Counted from the stretch's first letter, positions 31,520 through 42,228 are shown. The stretch: DNA of 64,000 nt from Anniella stebbinsi (GCA_029215795.1 JARDYH010000001.1:11024001-11088000); one strand, 5' to 3'. Notes: generated by a model not told the origin, from the letters alone. Translations and numbers: made by a program.

Positions 31520-32139
31520 CTAACGAAATGGAGGTGGGAATTGCAGATGAATACCAGGGGGAAAAAGTAGGTGTGATGGAACTCCTTGTATATTTGGAGG
31601 GGGGAGGTTTTTTATTTCTACTCACATGCATGCAGTTGACACATAAATGGTTATGGCACCTTCTGCAGTATTTCGGTAATTACTGTCAAAATGCAGGTTT
31701 ACAAGCCAGCTATCAAAAGCTACAACTGGTTATGTTTCAAAATAGACATCAAAAGTTAGATGGTATAGGTAATGAGCAAGTGTGAGTTTGTAGATACTTG
31801 GGGGTGGTGTTTTTTCACAAACAGGCAGCTGGACACAGAAGGTAGATTTCACCAGGGAGAAAGTTGCAAAAGCACATCTGGGTATGTTATATTTGTATAG
31901 AGAAATATAATGAGAAATACATCCCTCAACTTACTTATTGGGCCCAGGTCTGGGTATCTGGGGATTTAAATTGCCTGAAGGTTTTACAGTTGTTGCTACA
32001 ACTCCATATTTCAGTCCTCTCTGATTTATGTGGGCCTGGACTGACTACAGCAACCATAGGAATGGCGGTATCTAATACAATCTTAAACTATTGGTCAAAA
32101 TATTATCTGTAATGATCCTCCATGTCTTCTTAGGATAGC
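31520..32139 (+). pseudogene. Decayed LINE ORF, upstream part
   Basis: Broken frames recall the segment C-terminal to a LINE reverse transcriptase. They include HLLQYFGNYCQNAGLQASYQ followed by a 'VMFQNRHQK' stretch, a later 'YLGVVF'-like motif, PQLTYWAQVWVSGDLNCLKV and ILNYWSKYYL. Several stops and frameshifts are present. The reading is interrupted by an LTR-like insertion from 32140 and seems to resume at 34924. It is a different LINE family from the L2 copy inside. Recognition is by motif only. Confidence 0.55.
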
Positions 32140-32323
32140 TGTGACGATACCCCACATTTCTGTCTCCTTACGTATGTCTGGTTTAGTGTGTTTGGAGAGT
32201 GCGGAATGTTGGACTGAGTGGGTGTGGCTGATGATGTTGGGAAAGGGAGGGGGAGGAGTATATATAATGTGAGAGAGGGGTTTGTAGATGATTATTGTGT
32301 TGGATTAGGTGGAGGGTAGTTAG

Positions 32324-33316
32324 GTGGAAGATAGCTGTGTGTGTTCTGGTCAGGGAGGGCTTCTAAAAAAGCCCTCCCTGGGCCCCCTGGACCTTAATAA
32401 CTACAGGCCAGTATCAAATCTTCCATTTCTGGTCAAGGTGATCGAGAGGGCAGTTGCCTTCCAATTCCAGGCAGTTTTGGATGACACTGCTTTTCTAGAC
32501 CCATTTCAAACCGGTTTCAGGGCAGGATACGGAGTTGAGACTGCTTTGGTCGCCTTAGTGGATGATCTATGCCTGAGTATTGACAGGGGGAGTGTGTCCC
32601 TGTTGGTACTGCTGGACCTCTCAGCGGCTTTTGATACCATCAACCATAGTATCCTTCTGGAGCGCCTTGGGGAATTGGGAATCAGGGGCACTGTGCTTCA
32701 GTGGTTCCAATCCTACCTCTCGGGCAGGTTCCAGATGGTGATGCTTGGGGATAGCTGCTCTTCAAAGAAGGAGTTGCTATGTGGTGTACCACAGGGTGCC
32801 ATCCTTTCCCCAATGCTGTTTAACATTTATATGAAACTGCTGGGAGAGATCATCCAGAGGCATGGAGCGGGGTGCTATCAATACGTTGATGACACCCAAA
32901 TATATTTCTCTATGCCTTCGATAATATCGTCAGCTAAGGATAGTGTGTCTCCTCTGAATGAATGCTTGGAGGTGGTAATGGGCTGGATGAGGAAAAACAA
33001 ACTGAAGCTGAATCCAGACAAGACAGAGGTGCTTGCTGTCAAGGGTCACAACCTGGGTTTGGAGGTGTGTCAACCAGTTCTGGATGGAGTTGCACTCCTC
33101 CTGAAAGACTGGGTTCACAGCTTGGGGGTACTCCTGGATCCGTCACTCCAAATGACAGCCCAGATAGATGCGGCGGCCAGGAGTGCCTACTATCAGCTTT
33201 GGCTGATATGCCAGCTGCGCCCCTTCCTAGAGTTGGAAGACCTAAAGATGGTGGTGCACGCGCTGGTAACTTCGAAGCTCGACTTCTGCAATGCGCTGTA
33301 CATAGGGCTATTGTGA
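32324..33316 (+). pseudogene. LINE reverse transcriptase fragment (L2/CR1 group)
   Basis: A 330-codon frame; about the first 12 codons come from the surrounding LTR. Reverse transcriptase motifs in order: LNNYRPVSNLPF (24-35), FQTGFRAGYGVETAL (61-75), LLDLSAAFDT with the first catalytic Asp (96-105), GVPQG (154-158), the YVDD active site (187-190, usually YADD or FADD) and LNPDKTEVL (229-237). The frame stops where the second LTR was inserted. The enzyme would copy LINE RNA at a nicked target, but this copy lacks the endonuclease and its C-terminus, so it is dead. Confidence 0.92.
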
Positions 33317-34706
33317 CGCCCTGCCTGCACCCGTGACACTCACTGGGCTACACAACAGGGCTGTCCACGCCACTCGCACTCAGGGCTTACTTCAACCCCC
33401 CCTGTGCTTATGACGTGTTTGAGGTTTTAGGCTTACTTCTGCTGCTCCCATCCCGCCTTTATTCTTTTAGGCCCCACGGCTCCACAGCCCAGCACCCTAG
33501 CCCTCAAATCCCCCTTCTTCAGTCCGCTGCCATCAGTACCTTCCTCAGGTACACTTCCAAAGATCACACCAGTTGGATATAATTAACAAGATTTATTAAC
33601 ATTAAGATGATTGTTCAGGTAGCAGAAGCTTGATGGTTTTCCTCAGGTCAACAGCGTATTGGTTACAGGCACAATGCTTAATGGTTTCAGTACTTTCTGT
33701 TCACAACATTTCAAATAGAAACTCTCACATTCTATGTTTCTCCTGCCTACTCTACCCACTCTAAACTACCCTACACTCTTTCCCACAATCTAGTTCCCCC
33801 AAAATAATAAAACACGTTGGTCCTTCCTAGCTTCTAATCCAGTCAACAATAATTCTCTCTCTCTCACACACACACACACTCTTCTCTCACACTCCATTGT
33901 CAGCTCCTGTCAGCTCCAAAATATCTACACAGCCACTCTCACACAGCCAATCCAGGCACTCCCCCCCCACCATCCAATCAGCACTCACACATGAACTCCC
34001 CCCCTTATGCTTACCCAGTTACAACATAACTGTTAGTCTATTTAACTTCCTTTATGGCATTTTATAAACAACTACTTACAATCTTTTATTTACAAGGACC
34101 TCTAAAGTAGCTGAACATCACAGCTACCCTTGTACCTAGTCTGGAAACTTCAACTTGTTCAAAACATGGCAGCCAGGTTGGTCACCGGTACATCTAGGGG
34201 TGACCACATAACGCCAGTTTTAAATTCACTTCATTGGTGGCCAATCAGTTTCCGGGCGAAGTATAAAATGTTGGTTATTATCTTTAAAGCCCTACATGGT
34301 TTGGGTCCAGGTTACCTGCGGGATCGCCTTCTCCCATACAATCCGCCCCGCACACTTAGGTCCTCTGGGAAGAACTTACTCAAGCCAGCCAGAACTAGGC
34401 TGGCAAGTGTTACTTCTCTTTCATCGCTCCCAGACTATGGAATGGTCTGCCGGAGGAGAGTCGACAAATTAGCAGTCTTCATGAATTTAAGAAAGCCATG
34501 AAGACTGTTCTCTTCCGGCAGGCCTATCCAGTTGAATTTTAAGATGTTTTTAATGATGTATTGGTTTTAATTTGTTTTTAATATCTCATTCATTGTGGTC
34601 TTTTTATTTTATATTTATTGTTGTTCCCCACCTCGATCTGGAGGGAGAGGCGGGTTATAAATAAATATTCTTCTTCTTCTTCTTCTTCTTCTTCTTATTA
34701 TTATTA
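32354..34706 (+). mobile_element. L2-like LINE with reverse transcriptase, split by a solo LTR
   Basis: Two parts, 32354-33311 and 34123-34706, read in one continuous frame if the 811-bp LTR and its duplication are ignored. The first part is a reverse transcriptase; the second gives LVWKLQLVQNMAARLVTGTS, HITPVLNSLHWW and ALHGLGPGYLRDRL. The UTR follows with 'cccacctcgatctggaggga', 'gttataaataaata' and a (TTC)n(TTA)n tail. It is 5'-truncated, entering inside the reverse transcriptase region. Confidence 0.88.
33312..34122. mobile_element. Solo LTR inserted in the LINE frame, 811 bp
   Basis: Ends TGTGACGCCC and AACATCACA. It is flanked by GCTAT (33307-33311) and GCTAC (34123-34127), a 5-bp duplication with one change, as left by retroviral or Gypsy-type integrases. 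Removing it with one flank restores the LINE reading frame exactly. No protein-coding retroviral sequence. Orientation is unclear: AATAAA-like signals occur on both strands. Confidence 0.75.
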
Positions 34707-34710
34707 TTAG
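34666..34710. repeat. (TTC)n then (TTA)n tail of the LINE
   Basis: About nine TTC units followed by five TTA units immediately after the LINE 3' end. Confidence 0.9.
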
Positions 34711-34923
34711 GAGTGTATGAAGAGAAATTAAATAGAATATTTTAAGGATTTAGGATTATTAGTAAGATTATTAGAAGTGTTAAGAATAGGCAGGTGTTAA
34801 ATTGATTTTGAAAAATTATAAACAACAATAAACTTTTTCTTTTATTTTTGGTACCACAAACCATGTGTCAGCTTGGCTTTGTAACCTGCTCTCTTAGTTT
34901 ATAAAGAAACACATAACATTACA

Positions 34924-35800
34924 CCTTCAGCCAATTTACAGGAGAACCTTTTTCAAAACCTTAATACCCTTTTCCCCTCTGCTATAAGGGAAAAGGTTGT
35001 ATTATTTTGCCCTTCCCTCAGGCTTATTCAAGTGGTGGCACTTGTCCTGAGAAGGGGTGCTCACGACCGGACCTAATATATAGGTGGTGTGGTGGCACAA
35101 TAGACATTGAAGAAGTGAACTATTTTTCTTGGAAGGGGGTAATTTCACCATTAGTGGTGAATTTAGGCTTCTCTGAAACATACATAAAGAGTTTGGGAAT
35201 GGACTTCACTAAAATGATTTCTGAGACAGAGTCTGATTAATGTATCCCTATAGATGGATAGAGCAACTATATCCTTTTCTGAAACAGCACCATTGTATAA
35301 AAATTTTGCTTACGATTCCTTTGGTCCTACCTTGTTATTTAAAGGATTTGCTGGATTTCAGAGATAGGACAACCTCTCAGCTCAGTTAAATTTGATGCCT
35401 TCAGCTGTGTGAGAAGGACAATACAAGGCCATATTCTGAGCATACATGTCCAAGTGGACTAAAATAATTGGAAGACCATGTACATATTGTTATATATTGT
35501 GCTTTGCATAATGTGCTGGGAGAACAATGCTGGGATAATATTTTAGAGACATCCATGAAGGCATCCATTCACGAGACTGTAATCCATCTGCTTTGCGAGC
35601 CAACAGATATCTATCTGCAAGAAAAGCAGATTTTTTTGTATTCAGTAATTGATTATCGTGGTGGGGTTCTTAAGGAAAATACTGTGCTTTGTCAGGAAGA
35701 TTCAGAATGTTAGATTCATGAGTGATTTTATGCCAGTTTAGTCAGGCGCATGTAAGTTGTATTTGTTTTAACTTCTCTTAAGCTAGGAAGATATATAAGG
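34924..35800 (+). pseudogene. Decayed LINE ORF, downstream part
   Basis: Short broken frames such as 35007-35240 and 35468-35713 (HVHIVIYCALHNV, then TVIHLLCEP) look like the C-terminal CCHC-type 'C...H...C' tail of a LINE protein, continuing 31520-32139 after the LTR. Stops are frequent. This assignment is an inference from order and weak motifs. Confidence 0.45.
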
Positions 35801-35967
35801 AGATTGCTCTCGGGAATGGAGACTTCTATGGAGAATGCTATGAATATTCAGAATTTTAAATTTGCACAAAATCATTTGGCTTTGTGTTTATTTTATTTAT
35901 AGTAACATTTTGCATGTAGTCTCTGTTAAAATTTTGCTTTGTGGTGGTTTGATAAATAACTAGATAC

Positions 35968-37458
35968 TAGGGATGTGAGAGAAATCTGCTTCTGGAGGGT
36001 TTTTTAATGAGTTTTCCTAAGCTCACGCCCTCCCCCTGATTTATTTTGGCTCCTGCTGCAGTGCCTGACTCGATCTGCAGTGAGTAGGGCCAGGTCATGG
36101 ATTTTCCAGGAATTTTGTGCATTTGGGAGAGTGTTCGATTTGCACAAATTTCTAAAGAATTTGTGCAAATTCCAACCAATTTGCATAATTTGAGGAAATT
36201 CAGTTGTAATTTGTGCAGATTGCTCAGACGTTACTCAGACATTACTCAGAAATCACTCAGAAATTTGAGCAAATTACGGAACCTTCCAAATTATTATGTT
36301 GTTGTTATTATTATTATTATTATATTTATTTATATCCCACCTGGGACCCAAGGTTGTTTACAAGAGTAAGACATGTACAATTAAAACATATAAATATAAG
36401 TTTAAGTTAAAATAAAATTAAGCCTACAATAAAATTAAAAACATTAAAAAAAGTATTTTTTTTTTAAAAAACACCATATATTAACTCAGGTCCAGTTTAT
36501 TTCCAAATACCTGGAATTAAAAAAGTTTTTGCCTGCCTTCGGAAGTGTAGCACAGAGGGAACCAGCCTGGACTCCCTAGGAAAGAAGTTCCAGAGCCTTG
36601 GAGCAGCCACCAAGAAGGCCTTCTCCCGTGTACCCATCAGATGTGCCTGGGACATTGGTGGGCCTGAGAGAAAGGCCTCCCCAGAAGATCTCAGAGCACA
36701 GGCAGGCTCATATGGGAGAATACAGTCTTTCAGATACCCTGGAGCCGAGCTTTATATACATGCAAAACGTTCTGGGAGTTTTGGGGACAGCTCACAGCTC
36801 AGCTCACAGAAACAAAGTCAGTTGTACACACTGAAGAACTTCGTCAAGACAGAAAATAAACTAGTGCTATGCTGAAAATTTTGACTATTAGTTTTTGGCA
36901 TTTCATGGGAGGGGAAGATGAAAAATTGGGCAAAAGAACCTGGGAGGTGAGAATTTTGGAGATTATTTTCCTTGGGGAAGGGGACAAGTTTTCCACATAA
37001 CTTTTTAAATCTAGCCATTGTTGAGGGGGGGGGGGTCTTCTTTCTTTCTTTTCATTTTTTTAAAAAACACTCTCAGCATTTTCAGGAGCCCAGGAGTTAT
37101 TCCTGAACACTTATTGGGGAGGGGAAGGTCACATGGTCTCCAATAGGCATTCAGTAAGAACTGCTGGGCTCCTCCAAATTCCTGGGGGAAGTAGGGTGTT
37201 GTTGTTATTGTTGTTGTTTAAAAAAATCTTTAAAAAATAGGAAGAAGGCCCTTCAGCAACCATGCAATTTTTTAAAAAAAAGTACGTGGAAACCCTGTCC
37301 CCCTCTCCAAGGAGAAAACTCTCAAAATTTCCCCCCTCCCTGAAAAAGAGGCAGAAAAAACAATGCCTCTTTCATAAGGAGAGAGAAAGTTCCCCAAAAT
37401 AGAGCAGGATTCAGCCCAGCACTAAAATGGACAGATTTCCCATCACTAGACATCCCTA
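35968..37458. mobile_element. Probable hAT element with an L2 insertion
   Basis: Starts TAGGGATGTGAGAGAAATCT and ends AGATTTCCCATCACTAGACA then TCCCTA, a plausible TIR pair. The left part has 'atttgcacaaatttc' motifs. 36291-36745 is an inserted LINE. The right part is AT-rich with A/T tracts and a G11 run near 37024. The flanks show no 8-bp duplication (CTAGATAC versus CTGGGAAG), so the ends may belong to different copies. Confidence 0.45.
36291..36745 (-). mobile_element. L2-like LINE 3' end, minus strand
   Basis: Reversed tail (TTA)n and 'tatttatatcccacctggga' at left. Then come ORF-type sequences in reverse ('gaagttccagagccttggag', 'aaggccttctcccgtgtacc', 'ctcagagcacaggcaggctc'). No long frame remains. 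Confidence 0.72.
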
Positions 37459-37880
37459 CTGGGAAGCTACTGTCAGTCAAGTTAGATAATACTGGGCTGG
37501 ATGAACACATAGTCTTACATGGCATAAGGTAGGGTGACCACATAAAATCCAGGTCAGGGCTCATGTAACTTTAACAGTTGTAGAGAAAAGGGAATTTCAG
37601 CCAGTGTCATTTGTATGCAATTAGTCCCTGGTGAAATTCCCTCTTCATCACAACAGTTAAAGGTGCAGACACTATACTAGAGTGACCATATACAAAAGAA
37701 GGCAGGGCCCCTGCAACTTTAACAGTTGTGATGAAGAGGGAATTTCACCAGGAACTAATTGCATACAAACGACACTGGCTGAAATTCCCTTTTCTCTACA
37801 ACTGTTAAAGTTACATGAGCCCTGACCTGGATTTTATCTGGTCACCCTAGCATAAGGAACACTTCTATATTCCTACTCAA
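37459..37880 (+). mobile_element. MIR-like SINE tail, split by a MITE
   Basis: 37459-37529 ('ctactgtcagtcaagttaga', 'aatactgggctggatgaac', 'catggcataagg') and, after the MITE, 'aacacttctatattcctac' (37858-37876) restore the usual tail 'tataaggcagcttcctatgttccta' of this SINE with some divergence. Confidence 0.65.
37530..37849. mobile_element. 320-bp inverted-dimer MITE, perfect TSD
   Basis: TAGGGTGACC...GGTCACCCTA with perfect 8-bp duplications GCATAAGG at 37522-37529 and 37850-37857. A second internal terminus, TAGAGTGACCATAT, starts at 37678. The right 172 bp is therefore a complete monomer and the left 148 bp an inverted one lacking its inner end. This is the mirror arrangement of 5581-5900. 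Confidence 0.95.
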
Positions 37881-39146
37881 TACTGATACCTTTGCTCCCT
37901 CACGCCCCATCACTTACTGGAAAGTTCACATTGTGGATTGCTGCCTTTAGATCTAACCTACACATTACAGGACACATTCATTTCTCACTACTTTTTAGTT
38001 GTGAGAAGAAAAACAAACAAACACATAAATACCATTCAATCTATAGAGAGATGGAAATGCAGGATCCACTCCATTATTTGGGCCAAGAACCCATTGGCCA
38101 CTTCCTCTTCCTGAATTCTTCCCATTTGTGCTAATTATTATTATATAAAACAAAATGAAACATGAAGAAAGGGTGCTTGCGTTTGCTCATTTTCCTCTTC
38201 CTTCCTCACCATTTTTCTTTAAGTGTTGTGCCTTCTAAATTGAACATGTGTGGGCAGAGGCTGCTTTATTATCGTTTAATTTCATGTAAGCTGCTCTCAA
38301 AACATTTTCGGCTGAATAGTGGAGTACAAAATGTTTCGATAATAATTAAATCTAATTAAGCTGGTACAGGTTTTTCCCTTAAAAGCTTTGGAGCCCTCCT
38401 TTGGATAATGTGCCCAGTTGGCGATGGATAAATTCATGTCTAAGAAACAATATAATTACATTCTTCTTTTGTGTACAAATGTGACTATGTATAGTTTCTA
38501 ACGTTTAGCCTTTTGTCAGTATGATTTTTTTAAAGCATTTAAGAAACCTGTAGAGGCTCTACATTAATCTCATCTAATTTGTTTGTGGCTTATTAATCAA
38601 GGTAGTCTTTTATTAAGGAGATTACAACAATCTTATTTCCAAGAAATTAATGCAACTGTCTGCTGCAGCTCATTTGTTTCCACAAATCTCTTGCTGCTCT
38701 TGAAATATTGGTGTCTGTTTAAATTCAGAATGAAAGCTATCACCTGTAAGAAAATTAAATGCAAGAAAAAGAGTCTCAGGGACTTTTCTCGATCTTTTCC
38801 CAAGCATTGAAGTAACTTTCCATGCCTGAAGCTGAAAGGAAGCGAGCCGAAAGCTTTTCATTTTGCGGGTGGAACTACACACAGGGAACCCCTAGGTGGC
38901 AGTATAGGGCAAAATTGTACGCTGTATTGCTCAAGGGATTCAATTCCAAAGTTAACCTCAGCACTTGTGCATGTGTTGCACCTGAATACAGTGGCATGGA
39001 AGGAGATGGCAGACAGATGCCAAGACTGACAGCAAAAGTGCAATACACAATGGTAGCAGAGAAACAGTAGCCCATGACATCTGGATTGGAGGGGGTATGA
39101 AAAGGCATGGAAGACAGGAGCTGAGAAGGACAGAGCTGTAGAATCA
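37881..39146. other. Unique non-coding stretch
   Basis: 38460-38820 is AT-rich, repeat-free sequence with no frame of note. No gene recognised. Confidence 0.5.
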
Positions 39147-39397
39147 TCACCACCACCACTACCACCATCACCACCACCATCACCATCACCATCACCATCA
39201 CCATCACCACCACCATCACCACCACCATCACCACCACCATCTCCACCATCTCCACCACCACCACCATCACCACCATCTCCACCACCACCACCATCATCAC
39301 CATCACCACCACCACCACCACCATCATCACCACCACCACCATCACCATCACCACCACCACCACCATCACCACCACCATCACCACCACCATCACCAAG
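39147..39397. repeat. (CAC/CAT)n trinucleotide tract, 250 bp
   Basis: Irregular mixture of CAC and CAT triplets with occasional CTC; higher-order units such as (CATCAC)n and (CACCACCAT)n are visible. The minus-strand Val/Met frame 38875-39438 is a product of this repeat, not a gene. Confidence 0.95.
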
Positions 39398-39489
39398 AGT
39401 CGAAGCTCTCTCAGCAGTTCACAAACACGACAGACCACAACTACAAGTTAAGAAACATAGTATGCCGTTTTTAACATGCAGAATTAAAA

Positions 39490-39850
39490 ACAATTTCAAC
39501 ACCTAAAACAATTTCAATTATTTTGATTTCAATAAAACTGGACTTGACAAAGGCAGCTGACAAAAATGCCACATCACACGCCATTAAATGCCTGGGAGTC
39601 TTAATCTGGTGCTGAAAAGATGGCAGTATCGACACCATGTGGGCCTCCTTGGGGACATCGGGGGCCACCACTGAGTAGACCCTCTCACTTGTGGTCACCT
39701 TCTGAGCCTCATTCAGAAGAGAAACTTGGAGGAGGGCCTGAGATATTGATTGTAGTGTCTGCGTAGGTTCATGTCAGGAGAGTCGCTGCATCAGGTATTG
39801 AGGTCCAAAGCTATGTAAAGTTTACAGGTTAAAGCAGCATCTTAAATTGG
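39490..39850 (-). mobile_element. L2-like LINE 3' ORF fragment, minus strand
   Basis: Reverse reading resembles 55200-55500: 'gaaaagatggcagtatcgac', 'gccaccactgagtagaccct', 'ttggaggagggcctgagata', 'ggttcatgtcaggagagtcg', 'aggtattgaggtccaaagct'. Diverged, with a shortened frame (39471-39698). Confidence 0.8.
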
Positions 39851-40002
39851 GCCAACATCATCAAGGATTGTTACCTGTCCCTCTGCAGGCTCCCCCTGCC
39901 AGTATAGTTTTATGAATGGGAATGGGAATACTGGCTCCCCAAGAGAGCACCCCACCAGTACAAATAAAGCCCACTCAAAAAAGTATCACACCAGCCCTAA
40001 CA

Positions 40003-40185
40003 CTACATCAGAGAACTGAGTTAATATAGCTCCCCGTTCTGTAGCTGTGCAGCTCCGGAGCTAACACCACATCACGGAAGCGAATTAACACAGTTCCATG
40101 TTCGCAACTCTGGAGCTGCACAGCTCTGAAGTTAACACTATATTAGAGAAACGAATTAACGCCACAATAACGAAGCGTATAGTCA
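40003..40185. repeat. Tandem units with nested palindrome (GCTGTGCAGCTCCGGAG)
   Basis: Two and a half related units starting CTAACACTACATCAGAGAAC, CTAACACCACATCACGGAAG and TTAACACTATATTAGAGAAA, about 65-72 bp each. Between them GTAGCTGTGCAGCTCCGGAG faces CTCTGGAGCTGCACAGCTC as an inverted repeat. CpG-containing and distinct from its flanks, so probably a MITE of unknown type. Confidence 0.75.
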
Positions 40186-41635
40186 CAGTGTGGATGCTAG
40201 GAGAAGGAGTGAATGGGGCCAGGCCACATACGTCAAGGATTTAATGTGGAGACATGGGGGCACATTGCAAAAGGATTCTCCGATACTGCGGTTTTTTCCG
40301 GGCAGACATATCTGGTTGGGAGTGAGCTGGTCATGACATCATGTTCCAAGCTGATGAAAAAACCCATGAAGACACCCCCTAGTGGAATATTATCTGATCA
40401 CTGTGGGAAGCAAGATGCTGAACTAACAGTGCAACCATATGCATGCTTACTCAAAAGTAAGTCCTGACTGAGATCGATGGGACTTACTCCCAAGCATATA
40501 TGCATAGAGATGTATCATAAATAGATATTTGTTCTGATCCAAGAGCTTTTTAAAAAACTTATCTTCTTGAGACAGCTTGATTCTTCTTGAAACTGGAGCA
40601 TTCACCTATTATTCCTTAACCTCCGCTGATCATCTTTCCTTTCATTTTGTTTCCAACGTGTAGCTCTTCTTATCTTTCTGCAGACAATTTCTTAAGAAGA
40701 GAAATGTTATTACTGAAGAATAAACTTGAGTGTCATGATTTTCTTCCAAACCAGTCACAATCAGTGGGAGAGGAAATAACCCTTTTTTATTATTATTATA
40801 CGTTCAGGAGTGTGAACGATCCCAGCTTAAAGTCTCCATCCTTGCCGTACGCAAATAAAACTGTCACTCGATAAAGTAATGTGACTAGTCTCTGCTTTCG
40901 CCAACTTATGTTGTGTTTATTTGGCGTATGTGAGCAGCTTTTCAAAGTAGAAATCTTAAAACAACTTTGCACATCAGAGAAGTAGGCACTGAATCAAGTC
41001 TGTGTAACAAGGAAGTATCTTTCACACAATGCATTAAACAGATACTCCACCACCAACAAAACGTTTTCCCCTTTCCAATTTGGGGTTCAACACGCATTTT
41101 AAGAATATTTATTTATTTATTTATTTTAAAAAGGCCTGTATTCTGCCCGTCCAATGCTCAGGGCATCTCTCATCATATTAAAATGGCTCACCAAAAAATA
41201 TTGAAGGAGCAAAGCGAATTGGAGATGAGCACAACAGAGAGACGATGGCAAAGTAGTGAGTCAGATCAACTCATCTGTTCGGCAAGGCAAGGGGCTTTCA
41301 GAGGTGGAATATTGACCAGGCACTAGAGGATCAACAGAGAAGGAGCCAGAAAAAACAACACACACACAAAACCCCCTCCCTAGGCAGGGCGTTTCAGGTT
41401 ATGACCTTATTCGTTGTTGATCCTCCACTGATGGGATGCGAAGCAGAGCCTCTGAAACAAATCTTGGAGAATTGGCAAGTTCCTATATGATAGGGATGCC
41501 GAATCTCAGGTCCAGGGGACATTTTTTTTTCCTCCTAGGTGCTGAATCTATCCCTCTGGTGGCCATACCCCCCTTTGCCTCAACGATCATTTGGCGGTTT
41601 CCCAGCTTCTCTGCAGTCCCCGCCCCCTCCATAAT
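40186..41635. other. Mostly unique non-coding stretch
   Basis: Holds the small palindrome at 40428-40507 and, at about 41100-41165, a (TTTA)n run with 'ctgcccgtccaatgctcagg' that is probably a reversed L2 3' end. No gene recognised. Confidence 0.5.
40428..40507. mobile_element. Short palindromic repeat (AGTAAGTCC family)
   Basis: GCATGCTTACTCAAAAGTAA, GTCC...GGGACTTACTCCCAAGC: a near-complete inverted repeat of the family described at 9195. Confidence 0.75.
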
Positions 41636-41850
41636 GGGCCTGTTCAGATAATACGCTAAGCCATGGTTAGGCCGCTAACCCTTTTGCAGCAAATGGTTAG
41701 TGAGCGTGTTCAAACCGTGGCTCTGTAGCCACCATGGTTAGGAATGGTTCACATTGACATGCTAAGTCTTAGTTCACATGACACACAAAGCCATAATGTT
41801 TGGCTCAAAATGCTTAACCACTGTGGCTTATCGTGTCGTCTGAACAGGGT
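41636..41850. mobile_element. MITE, TTCAGACAACA family
   Basis: GGGCCTGTTCAGATAATACG at left is mirrored by CGTGTCGTCTGAACAGGGT at right. The interior 'ggccgctaacccttttgcag' and 'ccaccatggttaggaatgg' matches 8804-8995 and 48586-48903. Confidence 0.85.
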
Positions 41851-41974
41851 GCATGAAAGACTGAAATGTCTCTCCAAAGGGTTAGTTACTGGCACTAAGA
41901 GCTTTAAGCTGAAATAGGCTGGGTGGTGGTGATGGTATTTTGGCTTCACCTCTTTTGCACTTCAGCCCTGCCTA
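41851..41974. other. Short unique spacer
   Basis: Nothing recognised. Confidence 0.4.
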
Positions 41975-42063
41975 CCACTGGATTGCCACAACTGGTGTAT
42001 ATAGGCTTACTGCCTCTGATACTGGAGGTAGCACATGCCACTCAGGACTAGCCTGATGGTTGA
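41975..42063 (-). mobile_element. CR1-related LINE fragment, minus strand
   Basis: 'caactggtgtatataggctt', 'actgcctctgatactggagg' and 'ccactcaggactagcc' match 23090-23155 in the same orientation. Confidence 0.65.
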
Positions 42064-42228
42064 GCCAGAAAGCTGAATGGGTGAATTTGAACCAGTCATT
42101 GACTCTCAGCCTATCCTACTTTACAGGGTTGTTGTGAGGGTAAAATGGTGAGGAGGGTAGTGTACAGCACTTTGGGTTCCTTGGAGGAATAACAAGATGG
42201 GATACAAATGTAATAATAAACAAACTCT
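42064..42228 (+). mobile_element. tRNA-SINE body fragment
   Basis: Lacks the tRNA head. It keeps 'ccagtcattgactctcagcc', 'acagggttgttgtgagggta', 'agcactttgggttccttgga' and the end 'gggatacaaatgtaataata'. Confidence 0.75.

Larger units (their letters stand above)
32140..34923 (+). mobile_element. Probable solo LTR, itself split by an L2-like LINE
   Basis: It begins TGTGACGATACCCC and ends CATAACATTACA (TG...CA ends). It has a TATATATAA box near 32262 and an AATAAA signal near 34829. LTR-specific sequence is about 32140-32353 and 34707-34923, roughly 430 bp; the rest is the LINE insert. I see no matching 5-bp target duplication, so the exact ends are uncertain. No internal retroviral genes are present. 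Confidence 0.55.

Noticed and set aside
32140..34923. Complete endogenous retrovirus
   Set aside because: Two LTR-like sequences occur, but they are nested, differ in sequence, and enclose only a LINE; no gag, pol or env of retroviral type is visible.
35968..37458. Clean hAT insertion with target duplication
   Set aside because: Ends look right, but the 8-bp flanks differ, so it is reported only as probable.
38875..39438. 187-codon minus-strand frame rich in Val and Met
   Set aside because: Produced by the (CAC/CAT)n tract; no gene structure around it.
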